From Limnohabitans parvus II-B4 (GTDB lineage: Bacteria; Pseudomonadota; Gammaproteobacteria; Burkholderiales; Burkholderiaceae_C), in NCBI RefSeq assembly GCF_003063455.1, contig NZ_NESN01000001.1, positions 744,001 to 808,000 on the forward strand: a DNA stretch of 64,000 nt. The letters are read 5' to 3'. Both the position numbers and the translations under genes were made by a program. Shown here in pieces: positions 35,200 through 44,384 of this stretch (position 1 is the first letter of the stretch; the number at the start of each line of letters is the position of its first letter). The notes under the pieces were generated by a model. The model saw only the letters and a list, made by a program, of their open reading frames with translations. It searched no databases and was not told where the DNA came from.

Positions 35200-37560
35200 T
35201 CACAACCCTGCAGTGGCCTTGGCTTTTTCGCACGCCATCAGGATGCGCTCGGGCGTGGCCGGGGCGTCCATGTAAACCACAGCTTTGTGGTCGGCGCTGG
35301 CGGCCACCGCATCGCGCAAAGCGAAGAAGGCCGACAAGCCCAGCATCAAAGGCGGCTCGCCCGTGGCTTTGCTGTTGAAAGGCGTGGGCTTCAAGTTGGC
35401 GTTGTCAAACAGGGTCACATTGAAGTGCTCTGGGATGTCGCCCGCCACCGGAATTTTGTAAGTGCTCGGGCCGTGGGTGAGCAGCTTGCCCTTCTTGTCC
35501 CAAATGCACTCTTCCATGGTGAGCCAGCCCATGCCTTGCACATAAGCGCCTTCGATCTGGCCTTTGTCCAATGCAGGGTTGATGCTGCGGCCAACGTCGT
35601 GCACGATGTCCACGGCCTTGAGCCACCACTCGCCCGTGCGGGTGTCGATCTCCACTTCGCTCGCGGCCGCGCCGTAGCAGTAGTAGTAGAAAGCGCGGCC
35701 ATTCAGGGTGGCGAAGTCGTATTTGATTTCGGGCGTCATGTAGAAACCCGTGACAGAGAGGCCCACACGTTCCATGTACGCCTGCTTGGTCACATCGGCC
35801 CACTTGACGGATTTGCCGCCACCGTGAACTTCATTGTTTGCAAAGTTCACATCGCCTTCGGCGCAACCCAGCATGCGGGCCGCCACGGGCTTCAAGCGCT
35901 CGCGCATTTGCGCGGTGGCATTCATGATGGCCGCGCCGTTGATGTCGGCACCGCTCGAAGCGGAGGTGGCCGATGCGTTGGGCACTTTTTGTGAATCGGT
36001 CGCGGTGATGCGCACATGGTCCACGCTGATGCCCAAACCATCGGCACACACCTGCGCCATCTTGGTGTTCAGGCCCTGGCCCATTTCGGTGCCGCCGTGG
36101 TTGCAGCTGACCGAGCCGTCCATGTAGACCACCAGCAATGCGCCGCCCTGGTTCAGGTGAGTCGCAGTGAAGCTGATGCCGAACTTGAGCGGCACCAAGG
36201 CCAAACCACGCTTGCGGGTTTTGCTCTTGGCGTTGAAGGCATGCACAGCGGCGCGGCGCTCGGCGTATTTGGATTCCTGCTCCACCTGGTCGATCACCTT
36301 GTCGCCCACCCAGTCTTCAATCAACTGGTTGTATTGGGTGGTCATGGTGTCGGGCGAGCCGCTGATGGCGGGGTCTTTATACAGATTGAGCTTGCGCACT
36401 TGCAGTGGGTCTTTGCCCAAAGTCATCGCAATCTCATCCATCACCGTCTCGATGCCGAACATGCCTTGTGGGCCGCCGAAGCCCCGGAAAGCTGTGGCGC
36501 TTTGGGTGTTGGTTTTGCAGCGGTGGCTGACCAGCTTGAGCGCGGGCAGGTGATAAGTGTTGTCGATGTGCAAGCAAGCACGGTCGTTCACCGGGCCCGA
36601 ATAATCGGTGCTGTAACCGCAGCGCGACATCAGCGTGATGTTGGCACCCAAAACTCGGCCGTTGTCGTCAAAGCCCACTTCGTAGTCGATGCGGAAATCG
36701 TGACGCTTGCCGGTGATGGTCATGTCATCATCGCGGTTCACGCGCAGCTTGACGGGCTTTTGCAGCTTGTGCGCAGCCAGTGCGGCGCTCTGGCTGAAGA
36801 TGCTGGCGTTGCCTTCTTTGCCACCAAAGCCACCACCCATGCGGCGGCAGATCACCTCCACATCGTTGGTGTGCAGGTTCAGGGCGTGCGCGGCTTCGCG
36901 CTGGTTGCCGTCGGGGTGCTGGGTCGACACGTACAGCGTCAGCTGGCCGTCTTCTTTGGGCACAGCGTAAGTGATCTGGCCTTCCAGATAGAACTGCTCT
37001 TGCTGGCCGGTGTTGGTGCTGCCCTTGATTTTGTGGGGCGCATTGGCAATGGCGGCAGCGGCGTCACCACGCGTGATGCCTTTGGGCGGCATGATGAAGC
37101 TGCTCGCGGCCATGGCCTCTTCGATGGTCAAGATGGGCGTGAGTTCTTTCACCAGCACCTTGGCTTTTTTGGCGGCTTCGCGGGCGTAGAGCATTTCACG
37201 CGCCACAACCACGGCCACGGCCTGGCCGATGAACTCGACCTTGCCTGCAGCGAGGAAGGGGTCGTCATGGATGATGGGGCCGCAGTTGTTTTCGCCGGGG
37301 ATGTCTTTGGCGGTATAGACGGCCACAACGCCGTGCTCCTTGAGGATGGCTGCGCGGTCAATGCCGTCACCAATCAACTCGCCATGCGCCACAGGCGACA
37401 AGATGAGCGCGGCATACAAAGTACCTGCGTGCTCAGGGATGTCGTCGATGTAGGTGGCCGAGCCCGTGACGTGCAGGTGCGCGGACTCGTGAACGATGTC
37501 GGTGCCTTGCTGAACGCCCGAAGCGGGCAACAGGTTTTTAATGGGGGTAGGAGCGTTCAT
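35200..37560 (-). CDS. xdhB: Xanthine dehydrogenase molybdopterin-binding subunit XdhB
   Basis: A 786-residue subunit. FRGFGGPQGMFGIETVMDEIA is the Moco-binding signature, RRMGGGFGGKE the first molybdopterin loop, and the catalytic Glu735 lies in ATGEPPLMLGLS close to the C-terminus. It oxidises hypoxanthine and xanthine to urate at the Mo centre and passes electrons to XdhA. The length matches bacterial XdhB. Its ATG directly follows the xdhA stop with no gap. A terminator follows. Confidence 0.95.
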   Translation of the reverse strand: MNAPTPIKNLLPASGVQQGTDIVHESAHLHVTGSATYIDDIPEHAGTLYAALILSPVAHGELIGDGIDRAAILKEHGVVAVYTAKDIPGENNCGPIIHDDPFLAAGKVEFIGQAVAVVVAREMLYAREAAKKAKVLVKELTPILTIEEAMAASSFIMPPKGITRGDAAAAIANAPHKIKGSTNTGQQEQFYLEGQITYAVPKEDGQLTLYVSTQHPDGNQREAAHALNLHTNDVEVICRRMGGGFGGKEGNASIFSQSAALAAHKLQKPVKLRVNRDDDMTITGKRHDFRIDYEVGFDDNGRVLGANITLMSRCGYSTDYSGPVNDRACLHIDNTYHLPALKLVSHRCKTNTQSATAFRGFGGPQGMFGIETVMDEIAMTLGKDPLQVRKLNLYKDPAISGSPDTMTTQYNQLIEDWVGDKVIDQVEQESKYAERRAAVHAFNAKSKTRKRGLALVPLKFGISFTATHLNQGGALLVVYMDGSVSCNHGGTEMGQGLNTKMAQVCADGLGISVDHVRITATDSQKVPNASATSASSGADINGAAIMNATAQMRERLKPVAARMLGCAEGDVNFANNEVHGGGKSVKWADVTKQAYMERVGLSVTGFYMTPEIKYDFATLNGRAFYYYCYGAAASEVEIDTRTGEWWLKAVDIVHDVGRSINPALDKGQIEGAYVQGMGWLTMEECIWDKKGKLLTHGPSTYKIPVAGDIPEHFNVTLFDNANLKPTPFNSKATGEPPLMLGLSAFFALRDAVAASADHKAVVYMDAPATPERILMACEKAKATAGL

Positions 37561-39033
37561 TCAAGCCACCTCTTTCTGTTCTTCAATGAATTCGAGCACC
37601 AGGTTGCGGGCGACCAAGGCGCGGTAGGCCCAAGTGGCACGCAGACCGTCGCGGGCGGTGAAGCTGGTGGCAATGGCGGCGTCCAGATCGGAGGCTTTCA
37701 CGTCGGTGGGCACACGGCCTTCCAACACGGCTTCGAGCTTGAGCGCACGACATGGCGATGGGGCCAGGCCGTTGTAGGCCAGCTTTACTCCGCTCAGCTT
37801 GCCGCCTTGCAGCGTGTAGCTGATGGCTGCGCAAGTGGCCGAGATGTCTTGCTCAAAACGCTTGCTCACTTTGTGGGCGCGGAACACCTGGCCGGCCACG
37901 GGCTTGGGCAGTTCGATGGCTTCGATGAACTCACCGGGCTCCATCACGTTTTTCTTCATGCCGGTGTAGAAGTTGTCCAGCAGCACCTTGCGGGTCTTGT
38001 CGCCACGGCGCAGCACCAGGCTGGCCCCCAGTGCCATCAGGCAAGGCATGGTGTCGCCAATCGGCGAGCCGTTGGCGATGTTGCCCGCCAGCGTGGCGGT
38101 CGACCGGATGGGAGGCGAACCAAAGCGGCGCAGCACTTCGGTGAAGTCGGGGTAAGCCTGGGCCACCAGGGCTTCGACTTGGGTGAGCGACACGGCCGCG
38201 CCAATGCGCCAGGCGCTGGCGGTCTCGGTCACTTGGCGCAGTTCTTTGACGTTGCCCAAATACATGATGTGGTCAGGTCGGCTGAACTGCTTGTTGACCT
38301 GCAGACCAATTTCGGTGCTGCCCGCCAACAGCGTGGTGGTGGGGTTCTTGACCAGATAGTCGGCCACCTCGGCGAGGGTGGCGGGCGACACAAACTCATT
38401 GCCTTTGCGGGTTCGCACCACCGGCTGCACGATGATGTCGCCGTCCAGGCTCAGGGTAGGCACGCTGGCGCGTTGGATTTCTTTGAGCAGCGGCACATCG
38501 GCGCTGTCGTCGAGCTTGAGCGCCTCGGGCTTGGCACAAGCCTTGGTGGCCGAATCGATGATCGGCTTGTAGCCGGTGCAGCGGCACAGATTGCCGCTCA
38601 GCGAATCGGTGATCTGCTGGCGGTTGGGCATAGGCAAAACCTGCACCAGGTTCACCAAGCTCATCACGATGCCGGGGGTGCAAAAGCCGCACTGCGAGCC
38701 GTGGCACTTGATCATTTCTTCCTGCACCGGGTGCAGCGTGCCGTCGGCTTTTTTAAGGCTCTCGACGGTTTTGACCGATTTGCCGTCCAAAGAGGGCAGC
38801 AACTGGATACAGGCGTTGGTGGCCACATAGTCCACGCCCGTTCCTGCAGCATTGAGCTCACCCACCATGACCACACAAGCGCCGCAATCGCCTTCAGCGC
38901 AGCCCTCTTTGGTGCCAGTGCGGTGCAGCTCCTCGCGCAGGTAGTCCAGAACGGTGGTGGTGCGGCGCTCGCCTTGGGCTTCGACGATGCGGCCGTCGAG
39001 CACAAAGCGCACGGTGTTGGTGACTTGGGTCAT
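37561..39033 (-). CDS. xdhA: Xanthine dehydrogenase small subunit XdhA (2Fe-2S and FAD)
   Basis: A 490-residue subunit. The plant-type 2Fe-2S centre is EGCAEGDCGAC (Cys45, 50, 53) with Cys75. The second centre uses Cys115, Cys118 (CGFCTPG) and Cys150, Cys152 (CRCTGY). The FAD-binding domain follows (LAGSTEIGLQVNKQ; TLAGNIANGSPIGDTMP). Electrons pass from the XdhB molybdenum site to NAD+. ATG 39033 starts the conserved ferredoxin strand. It probably shares a transcript with the HIU hydrolase gene upstream, although a hairpin lies between them. Confidence 0.95.
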   Translation of the reverse strand: MTQVTNTVRFVLDGRIVEAQGERRTTTVLDYLREELHRTGTKEGCAEGDCGACVVMVGELNAAGTGVDYVATNACIQLLPSLDGKSVKTVESLKKADGTLHPVQEEMIKCHGSQCGFCTPGIVMSLVNLVQVLPMPNRQQITDSLSGNLCRCTGYKPIIDSATKACAKPEALKLDDSADVPLLKEIQRASVPTLSLDGDIIVQPVVRTRKGNEFVSPATLAEVADYLVKNPTTTLLAGSTEIGLQVNKQFSRPDHIMYLGNVKELRQVTETASAWRIGAAVSLTQVEALVAQAYPDFTEVLRRFGSPPIRSTATLAGNIANGSPIGDTMPCLMALGASLVLRRGDKTRKVLLDNFYTGMKKNVMEPGEFIEAIELPKPVAGQVFRAHKVSKRFEQDISATCAAISYTLQGGKLSGVKLAYNGLAPSPCRALKLEAVLEGRVPTDVKASDLDAAIATSFTARDGLRATWAYRALVARNLVLEFIEEQKEVA

Positions 39034-39063
39034 GGTGCTGGGGGTGGGGTAAATAAACGGTAA

Positions 39064-39089
39064 GGCCCCGATTTTAAGGAATCGGGGCC
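39064..39089. other. Perfect hairpin between uraH and xdhA
   Basis: GGCCCCGATT and AATCGGGGCC form a 10-bp stem with a 6-base loop, 31 bp upstream of the xdhA ATG. It could be a weak terminator or attenuator of readthrough from uraH, or part of the adjacent repeat element. Confidence 0.5.
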
Positions 39090-39113
39090 ATCGCTGGGCA
39101 GCTTTTCGAGGGA

Positions 39114-39196
39114 TTAATTGGGATCTGACCCCAATTAAGCGTACGTCATGCCGAACTTGATCCGGCACCCAGGTTAATTGGGGTCAGATCCCCATT
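39114..39196. repeat. Short inverted-repeat element (BIME/MITE-like)
   Basis: TTAATTGGGATCTGACCCC at 39114-39132 (itself extended to a palindrome, arms TTAATTGGG/CCCAATTAA) is mirrored by TTAATTGGGGTCAGATCCCC at 39174-39193. They flank a 35-bp core with a CCG..CGG REP-like palindrome. The element fills most of the uraH-xdhA gap. Confidence 0.7.
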
Positions 39197-39199
39197 GTT

Positions 39200-39553
39200 T
39201 TATGAGCCCCGATAAGTCGAGTAACTCCAAGGGCTGGCCAGCAGGGGCACGTGGTAATGCTGGTCTTCATGGGCCACGCCAAAATCGAGGCTGACTTTGT
39301 TCAGGAAGTTCGGCTCGGGCAGTTCTACGCCTTTGGCTTTGAAGTAGTCGCTCACATTAAAGACCAGACGGTAGGTGCCTTTGCGCAAGCTGGCGTGGTC
39401 GTAGAGCATGCCGTCTGGGTTGCGCCCATCATGGTTCAAGGTGAAGCTTTTGACCAAGGTGGCTTGTTCGCCCTGCGTGGTGAAAAGGGAGACCTGCATG
39501 CCTGCGGCCGGGCAGCCGTGCATGGTGTCCAGTACGTGTGTGCTCAATCCCAT
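39200..39553 (-). CDS. uraH: 5-hydroxyisourate hydrolase (transthyretin-like)
   Basis: A 117-residue protein with the diagnostic C-terminal YRGS and the N-terminal LSTHVLDTMHG; HYHVPLLASPWSYSTYRGS contains the catalytic His. It hydrolyses 5-hydroxyisourate, the PuuD product, to OHCU. ATG 39553 begins the conserved strand; an extension to 39646 is not conserved. A TGTATACA operator candidate lies 85 bp upstream in the gap shared with gntR. Confidence 0.95.
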   Translation of the reverse strand: MGLSTHVLDTMHGCPAAGMQVSLFTTQGEQATLVKSFTLNHDGRNPDGMLYDHASLRKGTYRLVFNVSDYFKAKGVELPEPNFLNKVSLDFGVAHEDQHYHVPLLASPWSYSTYRGS

Positions 39554-39637
39554 GGTTTTGCTCGCTTGTGTTGAAGTAGGTTCAAAAGGGCGGTTTTGAC
39601 AGGGCTTTTTTATCGCCCCCAAACCGGTCGACCGAAG

Positions 39638-39645
39638 TGTATACA
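39638..39645. promoter_or_regulatory. TGTATACA palindrome, candidate GntR operator (uraH/gntR)
   Basis: It lies within ACCGAAGTGTATACAATTT (39631-39649), identical over 19 bp to the puuD site. Position between divergent uraH and the GntR gene implies control of both and autoregulation. Confidence 0.72.
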
Positions 39646-39721
39646 ATTTTGCTTTCGGCGGCTATGATTTGCGCCAACGACCCCAAAACAAAGGGCACAC
39701 CAGCCTGAGAAACTGCGAGAC

Positions 39722-40387
39722 ATGGAAACTTCCACCACGCACCACATCGTCGAATCACTGACCCGCGCCATTGTGGAGCACCGGCTCTTGCCCGGCTCCA
39801 AACTGGCCGAGCAAAAGCTGGCCGACCACTTTGGCGTATCGCGCACATTGGTGCGCCAAGCGCTGTTTCAGTTGTCGCAAAACCGTTTGATCCGCCTGGA
39901 GCCCGCACGCGGCGCGTTTGTGGCAGCACCATCGGTCGAAGAAGCCCAGCAGGTGTTTGCCGTGCGCCGCATGTTGGAGGCTGAAATGACCCGCGCCTTT
40001 GTGCAGCAGGTCACGCCCGAACAAATCGTGGCCCTCAAGGAACACATCCAACAAGAGCGCGAAGCTGTGACGCAGGGCGACATCACGGGCCGGACCGAGT
40101 TGCTGGGCGACTTCCACGTGCGTATGGCCGAGTTGATGAATAACGACGTGCTGGCCCAGGTGCTGGGCGAGTTGATTTCGCGCTGCGCCTTGATCACGCT
40201 GATGTACCAGTCGCGCAACGAGGCCGAGCACTCCACCGACGAGCATGTGGCCATCGTGGCCGCCCTCGAAGCGCATGACGCTGACTTGGCCGTGCGCCTG
40301 ATGCATGAACACCTGCTGCACGTCGAAGCCAGCCTGACCTTTGACCGCAAAGTGCCCACCCACGACATTTCCCTGGCCCTTGCCTGA
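39722..40387 (+). CDS. GntR family (FCD/FadR subgroup) transcriptional regulator
   Basis: A 221-residue regulator with an N-terminal winged HTH (LPGSKLAEQKLADHFGVSRTLVRQALFQL, about 24-52) and an all-helical C-terminal FCD domain with metal-site residues (RRMLEAEM; FHVRMAEL; DEHVAIVAALEAHD). It heads the ureide operon and is divergent from uraH. The best guess is that it senses a purine breakdown product such as urate or allantoin and binds the TGTATACA sites found at four positions in the window; this pairing is inference. Confidence 0.9.
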   Translation: METSTTHHIVESLTRAIVEHRLLPGSKLAEQKLADHFGVSRTLVRQALFQLSQNRLIRLEPARGAFVAAPSVEEAQQVFAVRRMLEAEMTRAFVQQVTPEQIVALKEHIQQEREAVTQGDITGRTELLGDFHVRMAELMNNDVLAQVLGELISRCALITLMYQSRNEAEHSTDEHVAIVAALEAHDADLAVRLMHEHLLHVEASLTFDRKVPTHDISLALA

Positions 40388-40403
40388 GCCCTTAGATACG
40401 ACC

Positions 40404-41354
40404 ATGAGCACCTACGACTCCACCCTCCCCTACCCCCGCGACTTGAAGGGCTACGGCCGCCATGTGCCGCACGCGCAATGGCCCGGCGGCGCCCGCGTGG
40501 CCGTGCAGTTTGTCTTGAACTACGAAGAAGGTGGCGAAAACTCGGTGTTGCACGGCGATGCAGGGTCTGAGCAGTTTTTGTCCGAGATGTTCAACCCCGC
40601 GTCCTTCCCCGAGCGGCACATCAGCATGGAAGGCATTTACGAATACGGCTCACGGGCTGGCGTGTGGCGCTTGTTGCGCGAGTTCGAAAAACGCGGCCTG
40701 CCGCTCACCGTGTTTGGCGTGGCCACGGCGCTGCAAAAGCACGACGACGTGACTGCCGCATTCAAAGAGCTGGGCTACGACATCGCGTGTCACGGCCTCA
40801 AGTGGATCCATTACCAAAATGTCGACGAAGCGACCGAACGTGCCCACATGGCCGAGGCGATGGACATTTTGCAAAAGCTGACGGACGAACGCCCCTTGGG
40901 CTGGTACACAGGGCGCGACAGCCCCAACACACGCCGCTTGGTGGCCGACTTTGGCGGCTTTGAATACGACAGCGACTACTACGGCGACGACCTGCCGTTT
41001 TGGATGAAAGTGCGCAAGTCAGACGGCACCGATGCACCGCAGCTGATCGTGCCCTACACGCTGGACTGCAACGACATGCGCTTTGCGCTGCCCCAGGGCT
41101 ATTCGCACGCCGACCCGTTCTTTCAGTACATGAAAGACACCTTTGACGCGCTGTATGCCGAAGGTGACCCGAATGGTGACAACGCCCCCAAGATGATGAG
41201 CATCGGCATGCACTGCCGCCTGCTGGGCCGCCCGGGCCGCATCACCGCGCTGCAGCGCTTTCTGGACCACATCCAGTCACACGACAAGGTCTGGGTGGCG
41301 CGGCGCATCGACATTGCGCGGCACTGGAAAGCCACACACCCTTACCAGGATTGA
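40404..41354 (+). CDS. puuE: Allantoinase PuuE (polysaccharide deacetylase family)
   Basis: A 316-residue NodB-fold protein. It has LPYPRDLKGYGRHVPHAQWPGGARVAVQFVLNYEEGGENS at the start, CHGLKWIHYQ, and LGWYTGRDSPNTRRL, all typical of PuuE. It opens the hydantoin ring of allantoin to allantoate without the binuclear zinc centre of classical allantoinase. It follows gntR by 16 bp and is 2 bp ahead of the UraD-AllC fusion gene. Confidence 0.93.
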   Translation: MSTYDSTLPYPRDLKGYGRHVPHAQWPGGARVAVQFVLNYEEGGENSVLHGDAGSEQFLSEMFNPASFPERHISMEGIYEYGSRAGVWRLLREFEKRGLPLTVFGVATALQKHDDVTAAFKELGYDIACHGLKWIHYQNVDEATERAHMAEAMDILQKLTDERPLGWYTGRDSPNTRRLVADFGGFEYDSDYYGDDLPFWMKVRKSDGTDAPQLIVPYTLDCNDMRFALPQGYSHADPFFQYMKDTFDALYAEGDPNGDNAPKMMSIGMHCRLLGRPGRITALQRFLDHIQSHDKVWVARRIDIARHWKATHPYQD

Positions 41355-41356
41355 AC

Positions 41357-43132
41357 ATGCTTTTGACATTGGAACAACTCAACAGCGCATCGCACGCCGA
41401 TGCTGCGCTCATGCTCGACGGCCTGTACGAGCACTCCCCTTGGATTGCCGAGCAGGCACTGGCGCAACGCCCCTTCACCTCGCTGGCCCACCTCAAGCAC
41501 GCCATGTGCGAAGTGCTGGCCCACGCTGGGCGTGACGCGCAGCTGGGCCTGATCCGCGCCCACCCGGAGCTGGCGGGCAAGGCCATGGTCAGCAAAACAC
41601 TGACGGCCGAGTCGACGAACGAGCAAACCAAAGCCGGTCTGACCGACTGCACGCCCGACGAGTTTGCCAAGATCCAGAAGCTCAACGCAGACTACAACGC
41701 CAAGTTCGGCTGGCCCTTCATCCTGGCGGTGCGCGGCCCACGCGGCGTGGGCTACAACAAGCAGCAGATCATTGATGCGTTTGAGCGCCGCCTGCACGGC
41801 CACCCTGAGTTCGAGTTGGCCGAGTGCCTGCGCAACATCCACCGCATCGTCGAAATCCGCCTGAATGACAAGTTTGGCGTGGAGCCCACACTGGGCCATC
41901 AGGTCTGGGATTGGCAAGAAAAGCTGGCCAAACACTCCGACCCTGGCTTTGCCGAAGCAGGCCAACTCACCGTCACCTACCTCACCGACGCGCACCGCGC
42001 CTGCGCCCAGCGCATCACACACAACATGCGCGACTGCGGTTTTGACGAGGTCTACACCGACGCCGTAGGCAACGTGGTGGGTCGCTACCACCCTGCTACA
42101 GCTGGCGATAAATACTTGCTCACGGGCTCGCACTACGACACCGTGCGCAACGGCGGAAAATACGACGGGCGCTTGGGCATCTTTGTGCCCATGGCTTGTG
42201 TGCAGCAGCTGCACCAACAAGGCCAACGCTTGCCCTTCGGCATCGAGGTCGTGGCCTTTGCCGAAGAAGAAGGCCAGCGCTACAAAGCCACCTTCCTCGG
42301 CTCGGGCGCGCTCATTGGCCAGTTCAACCCCGCTTGGTTGGACCAGCAAGACGCCGACGGCATCACCATGCGCGCCGCCATGCAGCACGCGGGCCTGTGC
42401 ATCGACGACATCCCCAAAATCCAGCGCGACCCGGCGCAGTACCTGGGCTTTGTCGAGGTCCACATCGAGCAAGGCCCGGTGCTCAACGAAGTGAACATTC
42501 CGCTGGGCGTGGTCTCGTCGATCAACGGCAGCGTGCGCTACCTGTGCGAAGTCATGGGCACCGCCAGCCACGCAGGCACCACCCCCATGGACCGCCGCCG
42601 CGACGCAGCCTGCGCCGTGGCCGAACTGGCGCTCTACATGGAGCAACGCGCCGCCCAAGACGGCGACTCGGTGGCGACGATGGGCCAGCTGCAAGTGCCC
42701 AACGGCTCGATCAACGTGGTGCCCGGCCGATGCCTGTTCAGCCTCGACATGCGTGCACCCACCGATGCACAGCGCGACGCGCTGGTGGCCGATGTGATGG
42801 CGCAACTCGACCAAATTGCCGAGCGCCGTGGCGTGCGTGTCAAAGCTGAACTCACCATGAGCGCCGCCGCCGCGCCCAGCGCCCCCGAATGGCAAGCCCG
42901 CTGGGAACGCGCCGTGAGCGCCTTGGGTGTGCCGCTGTTCAAACTGCCCAGCGGCGCAGGCCACGACGCCATGAAGCTACACGAAGTCATGCCGCAAGCC
43001 ATGCTGTTTGTGCGCGGCGAAAACGCGGGCATCAGCCACAACCCACTCGAATCGACCACCAGCGACGACATGCAACTGTGCGTCGACGCTTTCACCCATG
43101 TTTTGAACCAACTCTCGCAGGAACTGTCATGA
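41357..43132 (+). CDS. OHCU decarboxylase-allantoate amidohydrolase fusion (UraD-AllC)
   Basis: A 591-residue two-domain enzyme. Residues 1-165 are an OHCU decarboxylase: the catalytic His69 is in AHPELAGK, followed by LTAESTNEQTKAGL and the KFGWPFILAVRG block. Residues about 175-591 are an M20 amidohydrolase of the allantoate group: metal ligands in GSHYDTVRNGGKYDG (His259, Asp261, Asp270) and AEEEGQR (Glu303-305), then VEVHIEQGPVL and a late metal His in GAGHDAMKL. The protein decarboxylates OHCU to S-allantoin and hydrolyses allantoate to ureidoglycine, CO2 and ammonia; PuuE, made from the preceding gene, does the step between. Confidence 0.93.
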   Translation: MLLTLEQLNSASHADAALMLDGLYEHSPWIAEQALAQRPFTSLAHLKHAMCEVLAHAGRDAQLGLIRAHPELAGKAMVSKTLTAESTNEQTKAGLTDCTPDEFAKIQKLNADYNAKFGWPFILAVRGPRGVGYNKQQIIDAFERRLHGHPEFELAECLRNIHRIVEIRLNDKFGVEPTLGHQVWDWQEKLAKHSDPGFAEAGQLTVTYLTDAHRACAQRITHNMRDCGFDEVYTDAVGNVVGRYHPATAGDKYLLTGSHYDTVRNGGKYDGRLGIFVPMACVQQLHQQGQRLPFGIEVVAFAEEEGQRYKATFLGSGALIGQFNPAWLDQQDADGITMRAAMQHAGLCIDDIPKIQRDPAQYLGFVEVHIEQGPVLNEVNIPLGVVSSINGSVRYLCEVMGTASHAGTTPMDRRRDAACAVAELALYMEQRAAQDGDSVATMGQLQVPNGSINVVPGRCLFSLDMRAPTDAQRDALVADVMAQLDQIAERRGVRVKAELTMSAAAAPSAPEWQARWERAVSALGVPLFKLPSGAGHDAMKLHEVMPQAMLFVRGENAGISHNPLESTTSDDMQLCVDAFTHVLNQLSQELS

Positions 43133-44382
43133 GCGCTACCGACACGCAATACCAACAACTCGACACCTGGATCGACGCGCACTTTGACGAGCAGGTCAAA
43201 TTTTTGCAAGCGCTGGTGCAGGTGCCCACCGACACCCCGCCCGGCAACAACGCCCCCCACGCCGAGCGCACCGCTGAACTGCTCAAGCCCATGGGTTTTG
43301 AGGCCGAAAAACACGCCGTGCCCGAGGCTGACGTCCAAGCCTACGGCCTGGAGTCCATCACCAACCTGATCGTGCGCCGCAAATATGGCGAAGGCAAAAC
43401 CATTGCCCTGAACGCCCACGGCGACGTGGTGCCCCCCGGCGAAGGCTGGACACACCCGCCCTACGGCGGCGAGATCCATGGGGGTGCCATGTACGGCCGC
43501 GCCACCGCCGTGAGCAAGTGCGACTTCTCTACATTCACCTTTGCCACGCGTGCGCTCGAATCACTCCAGGCCCCCCTCAAAGGCGGCGTGGAGCTGCACT
43601 TCACCTACGACGAAGAGTTTGGCGGCGAAATGGGCCCCGGCTGGCTGCTGGCCAAGGGCCTGACAAAACCTGATTTGATGATCGCGGCAGGCTTCAGCTA
43701 CCAAGTGGTCACCGCACACAACGGCTGCCTGCAAATGGAAGTCACCGTGCAAGGCGAGATGTCGCACGCCGCCATCCCCGACAGCGGCACCGACGCGCTG
43801 CAAGGCGCGGTGCACATCCTGAGCGCCCTGCTCGCGCTCAACACGCAATACCTGCAAGTCACATCCAAGGTCGAGGGCATCACCCACCCCTATCTGAACG
43901 TGGGTCTGATCGAAGGCGGCACCAACACCAACGTGGTGCCCGGCAAAGTCAGCTTCAAGCTCGACCGCCGCATGATCCCCGAAGAGAACCCGGCCGAAGT
44001 GGAAGCCAGCATCCGCCAGACCATTGCCGACGCCGCTGCCAGCTTCAAGCCTCCACGCGGTGGCCATGAGCTGAAAGTGGACGTGCGCCGCATGCTGCTG
44101 GCCAACGCCATGAAGCCACTGGCGGGCAACCAACCGCTGGTCAGCGCCATCCAGAAACACGGCGAACAAGTCTTCGGCGAAGCCATCCCTGCCTTGGGAA
44201 CGCCGCTTTACACCGACGTGCGCCTGTACGTGGAGCGCGGCATCCCCGGCGTGATCTACGGCGCAGGGCCGCGCACCGTGCTCGAGTCCAACGCCAAACG
44301 CGCCGACGAGCATGTGCAGCTCGATGACCTGCGCCGGGCCACCAAAGTGGTGGCGCGCACCTTGCTGGATTTGCTGGCCTGA
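43129..44382 (+). CDS. M20 family metallohydrolase with an atypical metal site
   Basis: A 417-residue ArgE/DapE-type protein. Metal His97 and Asp99 are in NAHGDVVP and the general-base/metal Glu pair is in TYDEEFGG (161-163). The usual GRGxxDMKG block reads GRATAVSKCDF (123-133), so the bridging Asp is replaced by Val. A dimerisation lid domain follows (residues about 185-300). The start forms an ATGA overlap with the fusion gene, implying a role in ureide breakdown or side-product hydrolysis. The substrate is unknown; it is not an obvious ureidoglycolate enzyme. Confidence 0.8.
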   Translation: MSATDTQYQQLDTWIDAHFDEQVKFLQALVQVPTDTPPGNNAPHAERTAELLKPMGFEAEKHAVPEADVQAYGLESITNLIVRRKYGEGKTIALNAHGDVVPPGEGWTHPPYGGEIHGGAMYGRATAVSKCDFSTFTFATRALESLQAPLKGGVELHFTYDEEFGGEMGPGWLLAKGLTKPDLMIAAGFSYQVVTAHNGCLQMEVTVQGEMSHAAIPDSGTDALQGAVHILSALLALNTQYLQVTSKVEGITHPYLNVGLIEGGTNTNVVPGKVSFKLDRRMIPEENPAEVEASIRQTIADAAASFKPPRGGHELKVDVRRMLLANAMKPLAGNQPLVSAIQKHGEQVFGEAIPALGTPLYTDVRLYVERGIPGVIYGAGPRTVLESNAKRADEHVQLDDLRRATKVVARTLLDLLA

Positions 44383-44384
44383 AC

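Noticed and set aside
36016..39063. A 1015-residue open frame antisense to xdhAB
   Set aside because: It mirrors two well-supported xanthine dehydrogenase genes; its composition (Val/Gly/His-rich, no domains) is that of a high-GC shadow frame.
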